Shown: positions 17,753 to 27,109 of the stretch, piece after piece
Layout of the letters: each line of letters starts with the position of its first letter
Position numbering within the stretch: position 1 is the first letter of the stretch
Source: an uncultured Crocinitomix sp.
Lineage (GTDB): Bacteria; Bacteroidota; Bacteroidia; Flavobacteriales_D; Crocinitomicaceae
NCBI GenBank assembly: GCA_937136425.1
Contig: CAKZON010000070.1
Span: 124,001 to 188,000 of the forward strand
DNA length: 64,000 bases
Reading direction: 5' to 3'
Program-made: the position numbers and the translations under genes
Notes under the pieces: generated by a model
What the model saw: only the letters and a program-made list of their open reading frames with translations
The model's database searches: none
What the model was told of the DNA's origin: nothing

Positions 17753-17760
17753 CAAAGATA
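17753..17760 (-). promoter_or_regulatory. -7 promoter element five bases before the GT2 start codon
   Basis: TATCTTTG on the minus strand matches the Bacteroidota TAnnTTTG consensus exactly and is separated from the ATG by ACGCC only, so transcription should begin at or near the start codon. Confidence 0.6.
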
Positions 17761-17840
17761 ATCTAATTGTGAAAATGAACCACCTCATATTAAAGAAAGC
17801 GGCTTTTTATCAAACATTTAAAACTGATCATCTTTAGATT

Positions 17841-18848
17841 TTGAAGGCTATAAACTCAAATTATTGCCTAATTTTACACAAAACAACAATTCTGAAACAA
17901 GGAACAGTCATAAAGTCAACAGGAAGTTGGTATAAAGTAATTGATGCTGATGGAAAACATTGGGATTGCAGAATACGTGGCAAACTACGTTTAGCAGGTA
18001 TCAAGTCTACAAATCCCATTGCGGTTGGAGATGAAATTGAATTTGACATTGAGCAAACAAAGGATGATGAAGAGCAAACTGGGGTAATAAAAAAAATACT
18101 CCCACGCAAAAACTATGTCATTCGAAAATCAATTAATCTCAGCAAACGGTCACATATTTTAGCTGCAAACATTGATTGTGTGTACTTAATTGTCACACTT
18201 GTATCGCCACAAACTCAAACAGGTTTTATTGATCGATTTTTAGTTACGGCCGAAGCATATCACATTCCTGTTACCTTACTTTTTAATAAAATTGACCTCT
18301 ATACAGCCGCTGAACTTGAGCAACTCGATTCCATGAAACTGATTTATGAAAACGCTGGTTACCGTTGTTTAACAATTTCTGCAAAGCAAGCCTCATCTGT
18401 TGAGTTTTTAAAGGCAGAAATTAAGGGTAAAAAAGTGATGTTTGGTGGACATAGTGGTGTTGGAAAATCAACTTTAGTGAACACACTTGATCAAAATTTA
18501 AGTTTAAAAACTGCCCAAATTTCAAAAAGTCATTCGTCTGGATTGCACACGACTACATTTGCTGAAATGTTTGAACTAGCAACCGGTGGGTTTATTATTG
18601 ACACTCCTGGAATAAGAGCTTTTGGTCTTATTGATTTTGATAAAAAAGAACTTTCGCATTATTTTCCAGAAATGCGTGATTTATTACCTGATTGTAAATT
18701 CAATAACTGCCAACACATTAAAGAGCCTAAATGTGCGATACAGCAAGCTTTTATTGAGGATAGAATAGCAGAAAGCCGTTATCTTAACTATGTTAAAATG
18801 ATGGAAGAAGACGAAGACGAAACTTTTAGAAAAGACATTTACAAATAA
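17841..18848 (+). CDS. rsgA: Ribosome small-subunit-dependent GTPase A
   Basis: A circularly permuted GTPase that checks late 30S assembly. The order is an OB-fold (GTVIKSTGSWYKVIDADGKH), then the permuted G domain with NKID, P-loop GGHSGVGKSTLVN and DTPG, then the C-terminal zinc motif CKFNNCQHIKEPKC. The frame is open from TTG at 17841, but homologues begin just before the GTVIKSTGSWY segment, and a -7-like TAATTTTA lies at 17869-17876. A rarer start near CTG 17892 or ATT 17889 is therefore more likely; no ATG is available. It is followed by dtd after four bases, probably in one mRNA. Confidence 0.92.
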   Translation: MKAINSNYCLILHKTTILKQGTVIKSTGSWYKVIDADGKHWDCRIRGKLRLAGIKSTNPIAVGDEIEFDIEQTKDDEEQTGVIKKILPRKNYVIRKSINLSKRSHILAANIDCVYLIVTLVSPQTQTGFIDRFLVTAEAYHIPVTLLFNKIDLYTAAELEQLDSMKLIYENAGYRCLTISAKQASSVEFLKAEIKGKKVMFGGHSGVGKSTLVNTLDQNLSLKTAQISKSHSSGLHTTTFAEMFELATGGFIIDTPGIRAFGLIDFDKKELSHYFPEMRDLLPDCKFNNCQHIKEPKCAIQQAFIEDRIAESRYLNYVKMMEEDEDETFRKDIYK

Positions 18849-18852
18849 AGTT

Positions 18853-19305
18853 ATGCGAGTTGTATTGCAACGAGTTTCTGAAGCTGCTGTTAGAATTAAC
18901 AAATCTGTTCATGGAGAAATTGCTACTGGTCTATTAATACTTGTTGGCATAGAAAATGAAGATACACAAGAAGATATTAACTGGTTGGTAAAGAAAATAG
19001 CCAACCTCCGAATTTTTGCCGATAATGAAGGCTTAATGAATCTTTCATTATTGGACATTAAAGGAGAAGCCCTTGTGATAAGTCAATTTACATTACACGC
19101 CAAAACAAAAAAAGGTAATCGACCATCTTATATAAAAGCCGCACGGCCAGAAGTAGCCATTCCATTATACGAAAGTTTTAAAGTAGCATTGAGCGAAACA
19201 ATTGGAAAACCTGTTGCAAGTGGTGAGTTTGGTGCCGACATGAAAGTAAGTTTAGTTAATGACGGTCCAGTTACCATTTCTATAGACACCAAAGCAAAAG
19301 CATAA
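18853..19305 (+). CDS. dtd: D-aminoacyl-tRNA deacylase
   Basis: A 150-aa protein of standard DTD length that hydrolyses D-amino acids from mischarged tRNAs. The family signatures are present: MRVVLQRVSEAAV at the N-terminus, the active-site motif LVISQFTLHA and the C-terminal NDGPVTI gate. It starts four bases after rsgA and reads as the second gene of a translation-quality unit. No oddity is seen. Confidence 0.95.
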   Translation: MRVVLQRVSEAAVRINKSVHGEIATGLLILVGIENEDTQEDINWLVKKIANLRIFADNEGLMNLSLLDIKGEALVISQFTLHAKTKKGNRPSYIKAARPEVAIPLYESFKVALSETIGKPVASGEFGADMKVSLVNDGPVTISIDTKAKA

Positions 19306-19307
19306 AA

Positions 19308-19337
19308 AAACGCCTCAAAAATAAATTTGAGACGTTT
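19308..19337 (-). terminator. Terminator of the subtilisin gene
   Basis: A 12-bp stem (AAACGCCTCAAA with TTTGAGACGTTT) has one mismatch that is a G-U pair only in the minus-strand RNA, which also has the T-run. It therefore serves mainly the minus-strand S8 gene but lies between two convergent genes. Confidence 0.7.
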
Positions 19338-19360
19338 ATTAAAGTTGTTATTTCTTGTCT

Positions 19361-20878
19361 TTAATCTCCCACGGCGGCATTTGCATCAACTACACCCCAT
19401 CCATGATCTCCATCAGCAACAGGATAATTAGAAGCGTTTTCTTTTAGTCGATCATATACTTCGTCTCTAGTAATGCCTGGATTATTAGAATAAACCAAAG
19501 CTGCGATTCCTGCCACACTTGCAGTTGCGCATGAAGAACCTCCAACATAAGTTGGTTGATCTGTATATCTAGCCAAGGTTAAAGCATGTCTGTCTTCATC
19601 AGCTGATCGCTCCATAATCATTGTAAAATCAACTGCAGATCCATCATGACAAACAGCACACGATTCCGTTTCTCCTTCTTTTACACCTGTTACGGCAATT
19701 GTTTGCGACATTGATGCAGGGAAAATAACTCCGAAACCGGAAGTCCAAGCAAATGAAGTTCCCGCAGCAGAGAAAATTGATTTCCCACTACCATAGGCAT
19801 AGTAAATTCCATCTGCTACTGTTCCACTATAAAAAGGAGTTCCTAATGACATGCTAATTACTTTTACATCAGCTCTTCCTCCAGCAATAATTAAAGCATC
19901 TTTTACACCATTTTTTTCATTAGAAGAAGAGATAAATACATCACTTACAGCTCTAAATCCAATTAAATCGCAATTATATGCAACACCAACAGCATTTCCA
20001 TCTGTACTTCTAGGAGCAGCCGCTAATCCTGCCATTTCTGTTCCATGCCCACATTGATCGTGCGGATCCTCTAAAGATCTCCACCACCATCTTCCGGTAT
20101 AATGTGTGCTTATTTGCTCAACTGTTCTACCTGAAGAGTATCCGCTATTAAAGTTTCCATTTAAATTATCCTGATCATCTGAAATTCCAGTATCAATAAT
20201 TGCAATTGTCACATCATCACCTGTTGTTGCACCCCAAGCAGAACTAATATTTGAAGTTGCATGGTGCCATGACTGTTTAATGCCAGGAACAATTGTTTCA
20301 TAATCCAAAGGGTTTAATCCATAATCAGGACTTCCACCGCAGCCTGACGAACTACGATCGTTAGTATTGGCGTTTAATGGCGGTAATTCGTAACCCATTG
20401 GTTCGAAATAACGAATAGTTCCCATTACTCTTAATTTTTGCACGGCTTCGAAACTGGTTAAATAAACAGCCATTGAAGGCACAACTGTAGGGTAACCAAA
20501 AGGTAATAAATCCTCAATTGTTTTGTTAGGATTTAATTTTTGCTCTTCAATTAAAATAAATTCTAAAATTTCATCTCTCACTTGAATCCATTCACTTGAT
20601 TCTATATTTAGATCATGCATTCTGGAATTAATATCAACAAAAGATGCCGGTTGATACCCAATGGCAAATATAGAATCACTTTGCATTCCTGCACTCCAAA
20701 GTAGTTCATCTGAAGCCGTGCTCCAATTATAAACTCCTTGTTTTTCTACCTCTCTGTATAAATGAGAATTAATGTCATTGGTAGACATTATATCTGAGGG
20801 GTTTTCTACTTCTTCTTTTTTACAAGACACGGCAGTAAATGCCAATAGTCCGTAAACAATTAATTGGTTAATTTTCAT
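19361..20878 (-). CDS. S8 subtilisin-like serine protease lipoprotein
   Basis: A 505-aa lipoprotein with lipobox AVSC (Cys19) and no type A or B sorting domain. The catalytic triad is visible: Asp in IAIIDTGISD, His in DQCGHGTEMAGLAAA and Ser in GGSSCATASVAGIAALV. Residues ~25-170 form an N-terminal region without a recognised fold before the S8 domain (~200-505). Anchoring to a membrane suggests surface or periplasmic proteolysis. It is monocistronic, convergent with dtd, with a terminator 24 bases past its stop. Confidence 0.92.
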   Translation of the reverse strand: MKINQLIVYGLLAFTAVSCKKEEVENPSDIMSTNDINSHLYREVEKQGVYNWSTASDELLWSAGMQSDSIFAIGYQPASFVDINSRMHDLNIESSEWIQVRDEILEFILIEEQKLNPNKTIEDLLPFGYPTVVPSMAVYLTSFEAVQKLRVMGTIRYFEPMGYELPPLNANTNDRSSSGCGGSPDYGLNPLDYETIVPGIKQSWHHATSNISSAWGATTGDDVTIAIIDTGISDDQDNLNGNFNSGYSSGRTVEQISTHYTGRWWWRSLEDPHDQCGHGTEMAGLAAAPRSTDGNAVGVAYNCDLIGFRAVSDVFISSSNEKNGVKDALIIAGGRADVKVISMSLGTPFYSGTVADGIYYAYGSGKSIFSAAGTSFAWTSGFGVIFPASMSQTIAVTGVKEGETESCAVCHDGSAVDFTMIMERSADEDRHALTLARYTDQPTYVGGSSCATASVAGIAALVYSNNPGITRDEVYDRLKENASNYPVADGDHGWGVVDANAAVGD

Positions 20879-21003
20879 AGGATGGTTTTGAATTTGTTAT
20901 GCAAACATAGTAAATTCAATCAGAAATCAATCCTATTTCATTAGAAAAGAGCTTTTTACCTTGAAAACAAAACAAGAAGTAGACAAGCTAAACCGTTTAA
21001 AAT

Positions 21004-21939
21004 TTAGAGTCCCCACCTTAACCCCATTAAACGGGCATACTTTTTCATTGGCATTAATCCAATCTCTGCGCGTCTTTCTTCTAAAGTTTCTGGATTTTGG
21101 ACAGGTAAAAAACTCGGTTTTTCTGTTGAATCATTAAATTCGAATCTAGTACCATAGATTTGATAGAACCCTCTATCCATCTGCAAGATATCTATAAAAT
21201 TAGCATATGAACGTGCGGATATTTTTTGTTTTTCAAAGGCTTCTTCAATCAATGGCAAATAATTTATTCTAACACTTGTATCTGCAATGTTAAGGATCAT
21301 AAAAAAGGACATTATACCCTGTGTTCCCACTTGATTTTGGCTAACAACTCCATTAATCTCAATAAAATTAATCAGTCTAATTTGATTAATGGAATCATGA
21401 TAAACCATTGAATCTCTCAACAATTGAACCTCTTTAGAGTCATCACCATAAGCATTTGAATAAGCATAAACATAACTGCGCTCAGCCAAATAGTCCGAAT
21501 ACATTATTTCCAGATCTGCCTTAAGTTTTTCATTCTGACTACTCACAATTACGCGATAATTTTCTTGTACACGTTCCAATATCAAATTCCACCGTTCATT
21601 ACCTTGCAAAGGCATTAAATACAAATTTGAAATCAACGCTTCATAATCCGTGTATAAACCAAATTTTCTAAAAACGATATGCTCTAAGAAATCACAAGCT
21701 CTTTCAGGCCTTCCTGCCATTACATTTGCTTCAGCTCCATTAATATACTCTCCATCATCCACAAAAAGGTCATAATTAGCAAAAAGCGTATCATAAAGTA
21801 CCGCAGCTTCTTCAAACTGTTCATCCTGCATTAATGAATCTAAATCATAGACTAATTGCCGATAAATTGTAAAATCTTGTCCGAATGATCCAACACTGAT
21901 TGCGAATAAGAAGAAAAGAAGTAATGATTTCGGGTTCAT
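21004..21939 (-). CDS. Hypothetical exported protein, 311 aa
   Basis: Family not recognised. The frame is open upstream to ATG 22047, but the Met at 21939 begins a clean signal peptide (MNPKSLLLFFLFAISVGSFG|Q), so I use it; the longer version would put hydrophobic sequence out of place. The mature protein is helical, beginning YRQLVYDLDSLMQDEQFEEA and looking TPR-like in its first 130 residues, with DUF6624-like features in the C-terminal half (MDRGFYQIYGTRFEFNDSTE). That last name is from memory only. It is divergent from the heptosyltransferase-like gene. Confidence 0.65.
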   Translation of the reverse strand: MNPKSLLLFFLFAISVGSFGQDFTIYRQLVYDLDSLMQDEQFEEAAVLYDTLFANYDLFVDDGEYINGAEANVMAGRPERACDFLEHIVFRKFGLYTDYEALISNLYLMPLQGNERWNLILERVQENYRVIVSSQNEKLKADLEIMYSDYLAERSYVYAYSNAYGDDSKEVQLLRDSMVYHDSINQIRLINFIEINGVVSQNQVGTQGIMSFFMILNIADTSVRINYLPLIEEAFEKQKISARSYANFIDILQMDRGFYQIYGTRFEFNDSTEKPSFLPVQNPETLEERRAEIGLMPMKKYARLMGLRWGL

Positions 21940-22067
21940 CAGTAATAGTTTAAAACAAATAAACGCGAAAAATAAAAGCACCCCTCCTAATTTTTTGTTA
22001 AATAACACTTGTTCCATATGAGAATTTCTACGGTTCATTACCCCCAAATGATTAACTTTAGCCCATA

Positions 22068-23036
22068 TTGAAAAAATTTTTAGTCATAAGGTTTAGCTCA
22101 ATTGGAGACATTGTTTTAACAAGCCCTGTATTAAGGTGTTTAAAAAACACCTATCCAAATTGCACCATTCATTATTTAACAAAAACTCAGTATACAGGCA
22201 TTTTATCGAACAACCCATTTATTGATAAGGTATATTCTATTAAAGATGAAATTGATGAAATAAGCAAAGAATTACAAAGTGAAGATTATGATTTTGTAAT
22301 TGACTTGCATCACAATTTACGTACCTTCCGATTAAAACAAAAGCTAGGCAAAACAAGTGCTGCATTTCCAAAATTAAATGTGCAAAAATTTTTGCTTACT
22401 ACCTTTAAATGGAATAAAATGCCCGATATACACATAGTGGATCGTTATTTCAAAACTGTTGAAAAACTAGATGTTGTAAATGATCAAAAGGGGCTAGATT
22501 TTTTCATTACAGAGGATGATCATGTAAACTTATCCGACTATGGAATTACAACTCCATTCATTGCTTTTTCGATAGGCGCCCAATTTGCTACTAAGCGTTT
22601 AACAAATGAAAAAATTGTCTCGCTGATTTCTAAAATTAATGCTCCGGTAGTTTTATTGGGCGGACCAGGAGATAAAGAAGCGGGTGAATTCATAACCCAA
22701 CAAAGCGAAAACACAATTAACCTTTGCGGTATATTAACTTTAAATCAATCTGCATCCGTTCTTAAACAATCAACCAAAGTTGTTTCTCATGACACCGGAC
22801 TAATGCATATTGCAAGTGCTTTTCAAAAAGAAATAATATCCATTTGGGGTAATACTGTTCCTGCTTTAGGAATGTACCCTTATTTGCCACAAGAAGGTAG
22901 CAAATACTCAATTCATGAGGTAGAGCTCTCTTGCAGACCTTGCTCAAAAATAGGTTATCAGCAATGTCCCAAAAAGCACTTTAAATGTATGGAGAATCAA
23001 GATTTGGAAGCTATCTCCAAAATAGTCAATCAGTAG
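22068..23036 (+). CDS. Family 9 glycosyltransferase (heptosyltransferase-like)
   Basis: A 322-aa GT-B enzyme with the ADP-heptose:LPS heptosyltransferase layout. The N-terminus is LVIRFSSIGDIVLTSPVLR, and the C-terminal donor site includes SHDTGLMHIASAFQKEIISI and WGNTVPALGMYPY. A terminal Cys cluster (SCRPCSKIGYQQCPKKHFKC) is common in the family. It would add a sugar to LPS core or a related surface glycan. The start is TTG at 22068, fixed by homology and by a TAACTTTA element seven bases before it, which leaves almost no 5' leader. No other LPS gene is adjacent. Confidence 0.9.
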   Translation: MKKFLVIRFSSIGDIVLTSPVLRCLKNTYPNCTIHYLTKTQYTGILSNNPFIDKVYSIKDEIDEISKELQSEDYDFVIDLHHNLRTFRLKQKLGKTSAAFPKLNVQKFLLTTFKWNKMPDIHIVDRYFKTVEKLDVVNDQKGLDFFITEDDHVNLSDYGITTPFIAFSIGAQFATKRLTNEKIVSLISKINAPVVLLGGPGDKEAGEFITQQSENTINLCGILTLNQSASVLKQSTKVVSHDTGLMHIASAFQKEIISIWGNTVPALGMYPYLPQEGSKYSIHEVELSCRPCSKIGYQQCPKKHFKCMENQDLEAISKIVNQ

Positions 23037-23090
23037 TTTACTCTAGCACCTTTTTTTAATAGTGACTTGACTTTAGAATAAGGAGCGGAA

Positions 23091-23603
23091 TTACATATCA
23101 AACAAAGCCTTGAGCTCAGTTGCTTGATCAGCTTTAATTCTACCAGCAATCAATAAACTCAGCTGTCTTCTTCGCAGTGCAGCATCATACCTTTTCTTTT
23201 CCTCTTCTGTTTCTGGTAAAATTTCAGGTACGTTAATCGTACGTCCATTTTGATCCACGGCAACAAAAGTTAGTATTGCTTGATTACTGGATGTTTTTTC
23301 GCCTGTAATACGGTCTTCTACAAAAACATCTATAATTACTTCCATTGAAGAGCTAAAAGCCCTTGAAACTTTAGCGCAAAGCGTAACAATGGCACCTAAC
23401 TCCACCGGCTTAGAAAAAGACACATTATTAATTGCTGCAGTTACGGCAACTCTACCCGAATGGCGGTGAGCTGCAACTGCCCCAATTTCATCAATCCAAG
23501 CTAGCAAAGAACCACCGAAAAGATTTCCCAGCGTATTCGTATCATTAGGTAGAACTACTTTAGTCGTTGTTGAAATTGAATCTTTTGGATGTCTTTTTTC
23601 CAT
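23091..23603 (-). CDS. Acyl-CoA thioesterase, hotdog fold (YciA/BACH type)
   Basis: A 170-aa hotdog-fold enzyme that hydrolyses acyl-CoA. The motif NTLGNLFGGSLLAWIDEIGA carries the usual Asn/Gly-Gly-Asp pocket (here with Asp in WID), and VSFSKPVELGAIVTLCAKVS is typical of the acyl-CoA thioester hydrolase group. The single domain suggests a hexameric assembly. The C-terminal tail is helical. It is monocistronic and convergent with the GT9 gene. Confidence 0.9.
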   Translation of the reverse strand: MEKRHPKDSISTTTKVVLPNDTNTLGNLFGGSLLAWIDEIGAVAAHRHSGRVAVTAAINNVSFSKPVELGAIVTLCAKVSRAFSSSMEVIIDVFVEDRITGEKTSSNQAILTFVAVDQNGRTINVPEILPETEEEKKRYDAALRRRQLSLLIAGRIKADQATELKALFDM

Positions 23604-23650
23604 TACAGTAAATTAGATAATGTTCGAAGTTAATCAATTTTATGCCCATA

Positions 23651-23703
23651 AAAAAAGCCTTGCCTTTTTAACTCAGTTGAAATTGAGTAAAAGGGCAAGG
23701 CTA
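23651..23703 (-). terminator. Terminator of the PpiD-like gene
   Basis: A 9-bp outer stem (AGCCTTGCC with GGCAAGGCT) with an inner ACTCA/TGAGT pairing is followed on the minus strand by a run of T (23656-23651). Confidence 0.8.
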
Positions 23704-23725
23704 AGCTTATCTATAGTTTTAATTC

Positions 23726-25936
23726 CTATTGGAACTCTATTTTTCTTCTGTTATCAACCAAATCAGCTTTTTCTCTAAGCGCTTTGATTACACGTGTATC
23801 AGATGATTGAGCACGTTTAACTCTCATTGGATCTGTGATCTTAGCTAAATCAGTTGTTTCTTCAGCAGGCGTTACAGCATCTACCATAAACACATATACA
23901 CCTTCTTCTCCTTGGATAGGAACTAAAGGCTTACCAACTGGTATGTTAGTAAACAACATTCCGATAATAGCTGGTTCAGGTCGACCACCATTAAATACTG
24001 ATTTGCTATTAAAAGTAACCTCAGCTTTTCTTACCAATCCATTTGTCAATACAGCTCCTGCATCTTCTAATGAAGCATGGTTAGACATTTTTGCAATGTA
24101 TGCAGCTGCTTGCTTATCAATTAAAGCAGGAGCTCTCATTACTTCTTTAACATCTTCAAAACTTGGAACGCCTTCTTCAATTACGTTGTTAACAATTGCT
24201 ACAACATATTTATCTCCATCCAAAATTGGATCTGAGACAGTTCCTTCAGTCGTGTTTTTGTTAAAAGCATATTTCAACATTGATTTAGAATTGTTTACTC
24301 CCAAAACGTAATCATTTGAAAGGAAAATTCGAGTTGATTGAACTTCTTTACTACTATCTAAAGCTAATTTATTAAAAGTAGAATCACCTGTCATACCATC
24401 TAATGCATAGATATAGTTATAAGCATTTCCTTCAATAGTTCGCATTGTATTTTCACTTGGTCGAACAACTTTAGATACAATTGCTAGTTGCGGTGTTACA
24501 CGGTCAGCTTGACCTAATACCTCAACAATGTGATATCCGAATGATGTTTTAACTAATTGAATTTGACCAATAGCTCCATTGAAAGAAGCATCATTAAATT
24601 CTGGTACCATCACACCTTCTGCAAACCACTTGTATTCTCCACCATTATCAATTGACCCTGGATCTTCACTTACTACAGGCACTAATTCAGCAAAATTATC
24701 ATTCGCCTTAATTACTTTAATTAAACTATCTGAAATTGCTTTTGCACGATCTTCAGTACGAGTAGCACCAGTACTAATTAAGATGTGACGTACCCAAGCT
24801 TGTTTTTCCGTTGGAGTATCAACAACTTTAAGAATTGCCATTTCCTCTCTTTGCAAATCAGAGTTGAAAGCCACAAATGGCCCCAAAACATCACCTACTT
24901 CACTGTTTTGAATAGTTTCGTCAGCCATTGCAGGGTAACTTCCAGCATTACTTCTTACAGAGAAAGCCATCTTATCATCTGAGCTCATTTTATAAACTGC
25001 AGAATCTGATAAGAATTGTGAATCACTATTTTGATAAACGAATCCAATATCATTCGTTGTTTTTTCAAACTGTCCTTTTAAGGTCTCTAACTGATCTTTG
25101 ATTTTTGTTCTATCTTCATCAGTTGCAACAATTGGAAAATAAACCATTTGAATGTCTCTCGCTTCTTCTTGCTCATAGTCAGCATCATTCTTATGCTCTT
25201 CATAATAAGCTTTGATTTCTTCATCACTTACCGTGTAATTCTCTTGAGGGATATCAGAATAACGTTGCACAACATAAGAAACTTCTTTCTTATTGTTAGC
25301 ACCAGCATATTCATTTTGCGATTCAAGCTTGTTTACGTAAATTCCTTTTTTAATTAAGGCAACATATTTGTCCGCTTTACGAGCATTTTTTAATTCATAC
25401 TCAAAATCACTCCATTGCTTACGAGATTCTAACCACTGATCACGTTGTTCATCTGTCGCACCTTCTGGTTCTAACTCTAGACGAGTTAAGAAATTTCTTA
25501 CAGAGTCACGAGAGAAACCCGTTGGTCCATTAAAAATAGGAATTTGAACAACCCATTGATGAATATGATCACCATGAATCATATCATTCAACTCATCTGA
25601 AGTACAATCGATACCTAACTTTGCAAATTCGTCTTCCAAAATAGTTCTTCTAACCATTTCGTTGAAAGCATTATCCGCAGCAGTTCTTTCAGCAGCGTTA
25701 TCAAATTCTTTTCCTTGATAAGCGTATTCACTTTTAGAACGATTTACATAATCCTCTCTCAAATCATCAAATTCTTGTTGATCCATTGGCTCGCCATTTA
25801 GGGTAGCGGTAGGCAATTGCTCTATTTCACTTGGTCCTCCTTTGATGAAGTCAGTAAAAATAAAAGCAAGCATTGCTAACCCAACAACTATGAGCAAAAG
25901 CAACGAATTTTTCTGAATTTTTCCAATTACAGCCAT
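23726..25936 (-). CDS. PpiD-like periplasmic peptidyl-prolyl isomerase (SurA_N/parvulin)
   Basis: A 736-aa foldase anchored by one N-terminal helix (SLLLLIVVGLAMLAFIFTDF). A SurA/PpiD-type N-terminal chaperone domain follows, then a parvulin domain at ~345-445 (WVRHILISTGATRTEDRAKA, EDPGSIDNGGEYKWF, TSFGYHIVEV) and a second, degenerate domain towards the C-terminus. It helps fold exported and outer-membrane proteins. The open frame runs up to 26137, but Met at 25936 begins the usual MAVIGKIQKNS terminus and is preferred. The gene is divergent from pdhB. Confidence 0.9.
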   Translation of the reverse strand: MAVIGKIQKNSLLLLIVVGLAMLAFIFTDFIKGGPSEIEQLPTATLNGEPMDQQEFDDLREDYVNRSKSEYAYQGKEFDNAAERTAADNAFNEMVRRTILEDEFAKLGIDCTSDELNDMIHGDHIHQWVVQIPIFNGPTGFSRDSVRNFLTRLELEPEGATDEQRDQWLESRKQWSDFEYELKNARKADKYVALIKKGIYVNKLESQNEYAGANNKKEVSYVVQRYSDIPQENYTVSDEEIKAYYEEHKNDADYEQEEARDIQMVYFPIVATDEDRTKIKDQLETLKGQFEKTTNDIGFVYQNSDSQFLSDSAVYKMSSDDKMAFSVRSNAGSYPAMADETIQNSEVGDVLGPFVAFNSDLQREEMAILKVVDTPTEKQAWVRHILISTGATRTEDRAKAISDSLIKVIKANDNFAELVPVVSEDPGSIDNGGEYKWFAEGVMVPEFNDASFNGAIGQIQLVKTSFGYHIVEVLGQADRVTPQLAIVSKVVRPSENTMRTIEGNAYNYIYALDGMTGDSTFNKLALDSSKEVQSTRIFLSNDYVLGVNNSKSMLKYAFNKNTTEGTVSDPILDGDKYVVAIVNNVIEEGVPSFEDVKEVMRAPALIDKQAAAYIAKMSNHASLEDAGAVLTNGLVRKAEVTFNSKSVFNGGRPEPAIIGMLFTNIPVGKPLVPIQGEEGVYVFMVDAVTPAEETTDLAKITDPMRVKRAQSSDTRVIKALREKADLVDNRRKIEFQ

Positions 25937-26122
25937 TTCTGTCTTTTTGTTTATTTTAAGAATCTGCGAATATAGTCCTATTTCTTGGAAAAAAGAAAGC
26001 ATAAACAGGATATTTTTAAGGAATTCAAAGCTTGGTTTCAAAAAGTTCGTGATATTTTGATTTTTCATTTCAATATTTTGTAGATTTGGCGCAAAATTAT
26101 CTGTGATTAACACTGAATTCAT

Positions 26123-27100
26123 ATGAAAACAATTCAATTTAGAGAAGCATTAAGAGAAGCAATGTCTGAAGAGATGAGAAAAGATGAAAATGTCTTTTTA
26201 TTAGGAGAGGAAGTTGCAAACTACAATGGTGCCTACAAGGTATCTCAAGGAATGCTTGATGAATTTGGTGAAAAACGTGTAATTGACACACCAATTGCAG
26301 AGTTAGGTTTTACAGGAATTGCTGTTGGAGCGGCAATGAGTGGTTTACGTCCAGTTGTAGAGTTTATGACTTGGAATTTTGCCATATTAGCTGCTGACCA
26401 AATCATTAATAGTGCTGCAAAGATGTTACAAATGTCTGGTGGACAAGTTGGATGCCCAATTGTATTTAGAGGTGGAAATGGAACTGCTGGGCAATTAGCA
26501 GCAACACACTCTCAAAGTTTCGAAGCGTTTTATGCTCATGTTCCTGGACTGAAGGTTGTTACTCCTTCAACACCATATGATGCGAAAGGTTTATTGAAAG
26601 CAGCTATACGCGATAATGACCCAGTTTTAGTATTGGAGTCTGAAAAAATGTATGGTGATAAAGGGGAAGTTCCTGAAGGAGAATATGTAGTGCCAATTGG
26701 TGTTGCTGATATTAAGAGAGAAGGATCAGATGTTACTATAGTTAGTTTTGGTAAAATCATTAAAGAAGCACATAAAGCTGCTGATGAATTGGCAAAAGAA
26801 GGAATTTCTGCAGAAATTATTGATTTAAGATCTGTTCGTCCAATTGATTATGGAACTGTTGTGAATTCTGTAAAGAAAACGAATAGATTAGTTGTTGTTG
26901 AAGAGTCTTGGCCTATTGCGTCAATCGCATCTGAAATTGCTTATCACGTACAACATTATGCATTTGATTATTTAGATGCTCCTGTAAAACGCGTAATGCA
27001 GTCAGACACTCCATTTCCGTTTAGCCCAAGCTTAATGGCTGAAGCTTTACCAAATGTTGAGCGTATTATCGCAGCTGTTAAAGCGGTTTCTTATAAATAG
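26123..27100 (+). CDS. pdhB: Pyruvate dehydrogenase E1 component, beta subunit
   Basis: A 325-aa transketolase-like subunit: REALREAMSEEMRKDENVFL, the thiamine-diphosphate Glu region LGEEVANYNGAYKVSQGML, and GGNGTAGQLAATHSQSFEAF. It decarboxylates pyruvate with the alpha subunit, which is not in the window. The C-terminal domain ends normally (PSLMAEALPNVERIIAAVKA). The upstream sequence has a TAGATTTG element at 26080-26087. A hypothetical gene follows after nine bases and is probably co-transcribed. Confidence 0.95.
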   Translation: MKTIQFREALREAMSEEMRKDENVFLLGEEVANYNGAYKVSQGMLDEFGEKRVIDTPIAELGFTGIAVGAAMSGLRPVVEFMTWNFAILAADQIINSAAKMLQMSGGQVGCPIVFRGGNGTAGQLAATHSQSFEAFYAHVPGLKVVTPSTPYDAKGLLKAAIRDNDPVLVLESEKMYGDKGEVPEGEYVVPIGVADIKREGSDVTIVSFGKIIKEAHKAADELAKEGISAEIIDLRSVRPIDYGTVVNSVKKTNRLVVVEESWPIASIASEIAYHVQHYAFDYLDAPVKRVMQSDTPFPFSPSLMAEALPNVERIIAAVKAVSYK

Positions 27101-27109
27101 ATTTCCAAC

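Noticed and set aside
25937-26137. N-terminal extension of the PpiD-like protein to 26137
   Set aside because: The extra 67 residues precede the normal MAVIGKIQKN terminus, have no conserved look and would overlap the divergent pdhB start.
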